The notes under the pieces are model-generated. The model was not told where the DNA came from. It ran no database searches and saw only the letters and a program-made list of their open reading frames with translations. From Paramagnetospirillum marisnigri (GTDB lineage Bacteria > Pseudomonadota > Alphaproteobacteria > Rhodospirillales > Magnetospirillaceae), in NCBI RefSeq assembly GCF_001650715.1, contig NZ_LWQT01000098.1, positions 124,001 to 188,000 on the forward strand: a DNA stretch of 64,000 nucleotides. The letters are read 5' to 3'. Below are positions 62,146 through 64,000 of this stretch, piece by piece. The position numbers were made by a program, and so were the translations under genes. Numbering within the stretch: the stretch's first letter is position 1; each line of letters begins with the position of its first letter.

Positions 62146-63227
62146 GACAGCTTCTCCGGCAATGTGAACTGGAAGATGGCTCCGCCATCGGGATTGGGCT
62201 CGAACCACAGGCGCCCGCGATGGGATTCGATGATGGAGCGACAGATGTTCAGTCCCATGCCCATGCCTTCCGACTTGGTGGTGAAGAATGGGGTGAACAG
62301 GCTTTCCGCCACCTCGGGGGCGATACCGCCCCCCTGATCGGCAACCCTGACCACGGCCAGGCCATCGGCGCTTTCCACCGTCACGTCCAATATCCGTTCG
62401 GCTGCCGGTGTCTGTCCCATGGCTTCCATGGCATTGCGCGCCAGATTGAGCACCACCTGCTCGATCAGAATACGGTCCGCCTCCACCTGGGGGTCACGCG
62501 GATCCAGCTCCAGATCGACCCGGATGGCCCGCTTGCGGGCCTCGGCCTCGAGAAAGCCCATGGCTCCCTCCACCACCCGGTTCAGCGCGCAGGGCGCCAC
62601 CAGGGGGTCGCTCTTGCGCACGAAATCATGGATGCGCCGGATGATGTGGCCGGCACGCTGGGCCTGGACCCCCAGCTTGGTCAGCGGCGCCGTCAGTTCC
62701 TCGACCTTGGCGTCGCCCGCCGCCAACCGGTTGAGGCAGCCGGTGGCGTAGCTGGCGATGGCCGATAGCGGCTGGTTCAACTCGTGGGCCAGGGTCGAGG
62801 CCATCTCGCCCATGGTGATCAGGCGCGAGGTCCGTTGCAGTTTCTCCTGGTGCTGGCGGGCGAGCTCCTCGGCCTTCTTGCGCTCGGTTACATCCAGCAC
62901 CGAGGCCATCCAGCCGGTATGGCGACCATCGGACTCGATCAGCGGCGCCTCGTAGACCAGGGCGTGGAAGCGCTCGCCATTCTTGCGCCGGAACACGATC
63001 TCGAACCCGTCCGGCGGCGCGTCGCCCCGCAATACCGCTCGATGCAGGGCATAGGTCTTTTCCATGTCCTCGGGGAGCCAGTAGGGCATGGGCGGCATCG
63101 AGCCCACCAGTTCGTCGGCGCTCCAGCCCACCATGTGACAGAAGGCGGGATTGACATAGGTGATGCGGCCGTCCAGGTCGCGTGCCCGCATGCCCACCGC
63201 GACCCGACCCGGAAATTCCCACTTCAT
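62142..63227 (-). CDS. Chimeric DctS-like PAS histidine kinase lacking its membrane sensor
   Basis: 361 residues. Residues 1-11 (MKWEFPGRVAV) are those of the SDR reductase at 33791-34498. From residue 12 on (GMRARDLDGRITYVNPAFCHMVGWSADELVG) it is a DctS-type kinase: PAS at about 12-135, HisKA GEMASTLAHELNQPLSAIASYA (His at about 163), HATPase with NLARNAMEAM, DQGGGIAP and SEGMGMGLNICRS. DctS homologues normally carry two membrane segments and a periplasmic sensor before this PAS; these are missing. The fusion is in frame and would be driven by the SDR promoter, giving a soluble kinase. The junction is base 63193/63194. Confidence 0.85.
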   Translation of the reverse strand: MKWEFPGRVAVGMRARDLDGRITYVNPAFCHMVGWSADELVGSMPPMPYWLPEDMEKTYALHRAVLRGDAPPDGFEIVFRRKNGERFHALVYEAPLIESDGRHTGWMASVLDVTERKKAEELARQHQEKLQRTSRLITMGEMASTLAHELNQPLSAIASYATGCLNRLAAGDAKVEELTAPLTKLGVQAQRAGHIIRRIHDFVRKSDPLVAPCALNRVVEGAMGFLEAEARKRAIRVDLELDPRDPQVEADRILIEQVVLNLARNAMEAMGQTPAAERILDVTVESADGLAVVRVADQGGGIAPEVAESLFTPFFTTKSEGMGMGLNICRSIIESHRGRLWFEPNPDGGAIFQFTLPEKLS

Positions 63228-63254
63228 TCCAACCCCCTCTTGACCGGCGTTTGT

Positions 63255-63278
63255 ATTTCGGTATTATCGTACCGAATT
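63255..63278. promoter_or_regulatory. Second copy of the TTCGGTA/TACCGAA palindrome
   Basis: Identical to 34526-34549. Here it stands between the chimeric kinase and the second GNAT copy, so any regulator binding it would now also control the kinase operon. Confidence 0.6.
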
Positions 63279-63379
63279 ATTCATTTAACAAGGTACCGCC
63301 CGCCCAGGGGAGTCGTCAAGTGTCGGCGCCCCCTACACCTTCGGAACGGCACCTAGAGATCGGGAGGTTCGCGAGTTCC

Positions 63380-64000
63380 ATGAGCACCACTATCCGCGAT
63401 ATCACGAGTGCCGACATCGAGCGGGTGATCGAGCTTGATCGTCGCCTGACGGGGGCACCCCGCCGCAATTACCACGAGAAGCGTATGGCCGCCGCCACGG
63501 CGGAGCCCACCAGCTTCGTTTCCATCGCCGCCGCCGACGGCCCGGTGCTGAAGGGCTATGTCCTGGCCCATATCCTGGACGGCGAATTCGGCGGCACCGG
63601 CCCGGTGGGCGTGGTCGAGACCATTGGTGTCGACCCCGACCAGCGCGGCAACGGCCTGGGGCGCAAGCTGATGGCGGCGGTCGAGGCCGCCATGAAGCAG
63701 CGCGGCATCCGCGAACTGGTCACCCAGGCCGACTGGACCGAACACGGCATCACCCGCTTCTTCCAGTCCGCCGGGTTCGAACTGGCCCCCCGTATCGTCC
63801 TGGAGCGCGGCACGGACGACGTCTCGGATTTCGAGGCCCCGCTGGCCCAGCAGGTGCGCGACAGCGACGAGGTCGACCTGTCCGACCCCTCGGGCGACGA
63901 CTTCTCCGCATTGTCGCGTGACCGGGTGCCGGTGCGCTCGCTGACCGAGGCCGACTATCCCTATATCGTGTCCATCGACCGCAAGGTCATGCGCCGCGAC
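63380..64000 (+). CDS. Double-GNAT acetyltransferase, second copy (partial)
   Basis: The first 207 codons are identical to those of 34651-35631 and are cut by the window end. It includes all of GNAT domain 1 and the start of domain 2 (ADYPYIVSIDRKVM). Whether the copy is complete decides between a large tandem duplication and a short dispersed one. Confidence 0.9.
   Translation, partial: MSTTIRDITSADIERVIELDRRLTGAPRRNYHEKRMAAATAEPTSFVSIAAADGPVLKGYVLAHILDGEFGGTGPVGVVETIGVDPDQRGNGLGRKLMAAVEAAMKQRGIRELVTQADWTEHGITRFFQSAGFELAPRIVLERGTDDVSDFEAPLAQQVRDSDEVDLSDPSGDDFSALSRDRVPVRSLTEADYPYIVSIDRKVMRRD

Larger units (their letters stand above)
63194..64000. repeat. Copy 2 of the 807+ bp direct repeat (truncated by window end)
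   Basis: Identical by eye to 34465-35271. It begins inside codon 12 of the chimeric kinase and continues to the last base of the window, so its full length is unknown. Confidence 0.95.

Noticed and set aside
1-64000. Magnetosome (mam/mms) genes
   Set aside because: None of the proteins here resembles a magnetosome protein, so the genus assignment rests on other traits.

Overview
The window looks like chromosome of a free-living, respiring alphaproteobacterium close to Magnetospirillum (Rhodospirillaceae-like). The reasons are the high GC with strong third-position GC, a 6S RNA between zapA and a 5-formyl-THF cyclo-ligase gene, many hybrid kinases and c-di-GMP proteins, a hemerythrin-tailed chemoreceptor, nifQ beside modA and a molbindin, COQ9, and a C4-dicarboxylate type (DctS/DctR-like) sensor pair. 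No magnetosome gene is present, so the genus is an inference from overall character.

Layout. 1-6.6 kb: housekeeping genes (YmdB-type phosphoesterase, cyclo-ligase, ssrS, zapA, thiE, a LOG-family protein, tRNA-Val) and two lipoproteins, one with tandem OmpA domains. 7-23.3 kb: a urea island. A UrtA-like receptor is translationally coupled to a hybrid kinase and faces a response regulator; next come urtABCDE and ureDAB-C-EFG on one strand. GC-rich palindromes interrupt the operon between urtA and urtB and between ureC and ureE, and a GxxExxY gene flanked by inverted repeats sits between ureB and ureC. 23.4-28.2 kb: a PAS kinase, a GNAT enzyme, nifQ, modA and a molbindin separated by an AT-rich control region with repeated motifs. 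28.3-33.2 kb: the prkA-yeaH-spoVR stress operon. 33.8-41.9 kb: an SDR reductase, a double-GNAT protein, a small secreted protein, a LysR regulator, iorAB, a single-domain receiver, COQ9, def and rpsU. 42-51 kb: a hemerythrin chemoreceptor and a c-di-GMP block (EAL-CBS-GGDEF; PhnD-like receptor plus GGDEF-EAL). 51-59.3 kb: sulfur and acetate genes (CoA-binding/OAH sulfhydrylase fusion, acs, ssuACB, OsmC, a MetC-like enzyme). 59.3-63.2 kb: two FixJ-type two-component pairs.

The most striking structure is at the right edge. The last 807 bases (63194-64000) repeat 34465-35271 with no difference that I can see by eye, at an offset of exactly 28,729 bp, and run off the window. The junction at 63193/63194 fuses the first 11 codons of the SDR gene, with its promoter region, in frame to a DctS-like kinase that has lost its membrane sensor. 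The simplest reading is the junction of a 28.7-kb tandem duplication (or an assembly artefact that mimics one).

A second new-looking feature is a short element found just upstream of two unrelated genes (yeaH and iorB). Its flanks are identical in both copies and its hairpin stem differs by compensatory changes.
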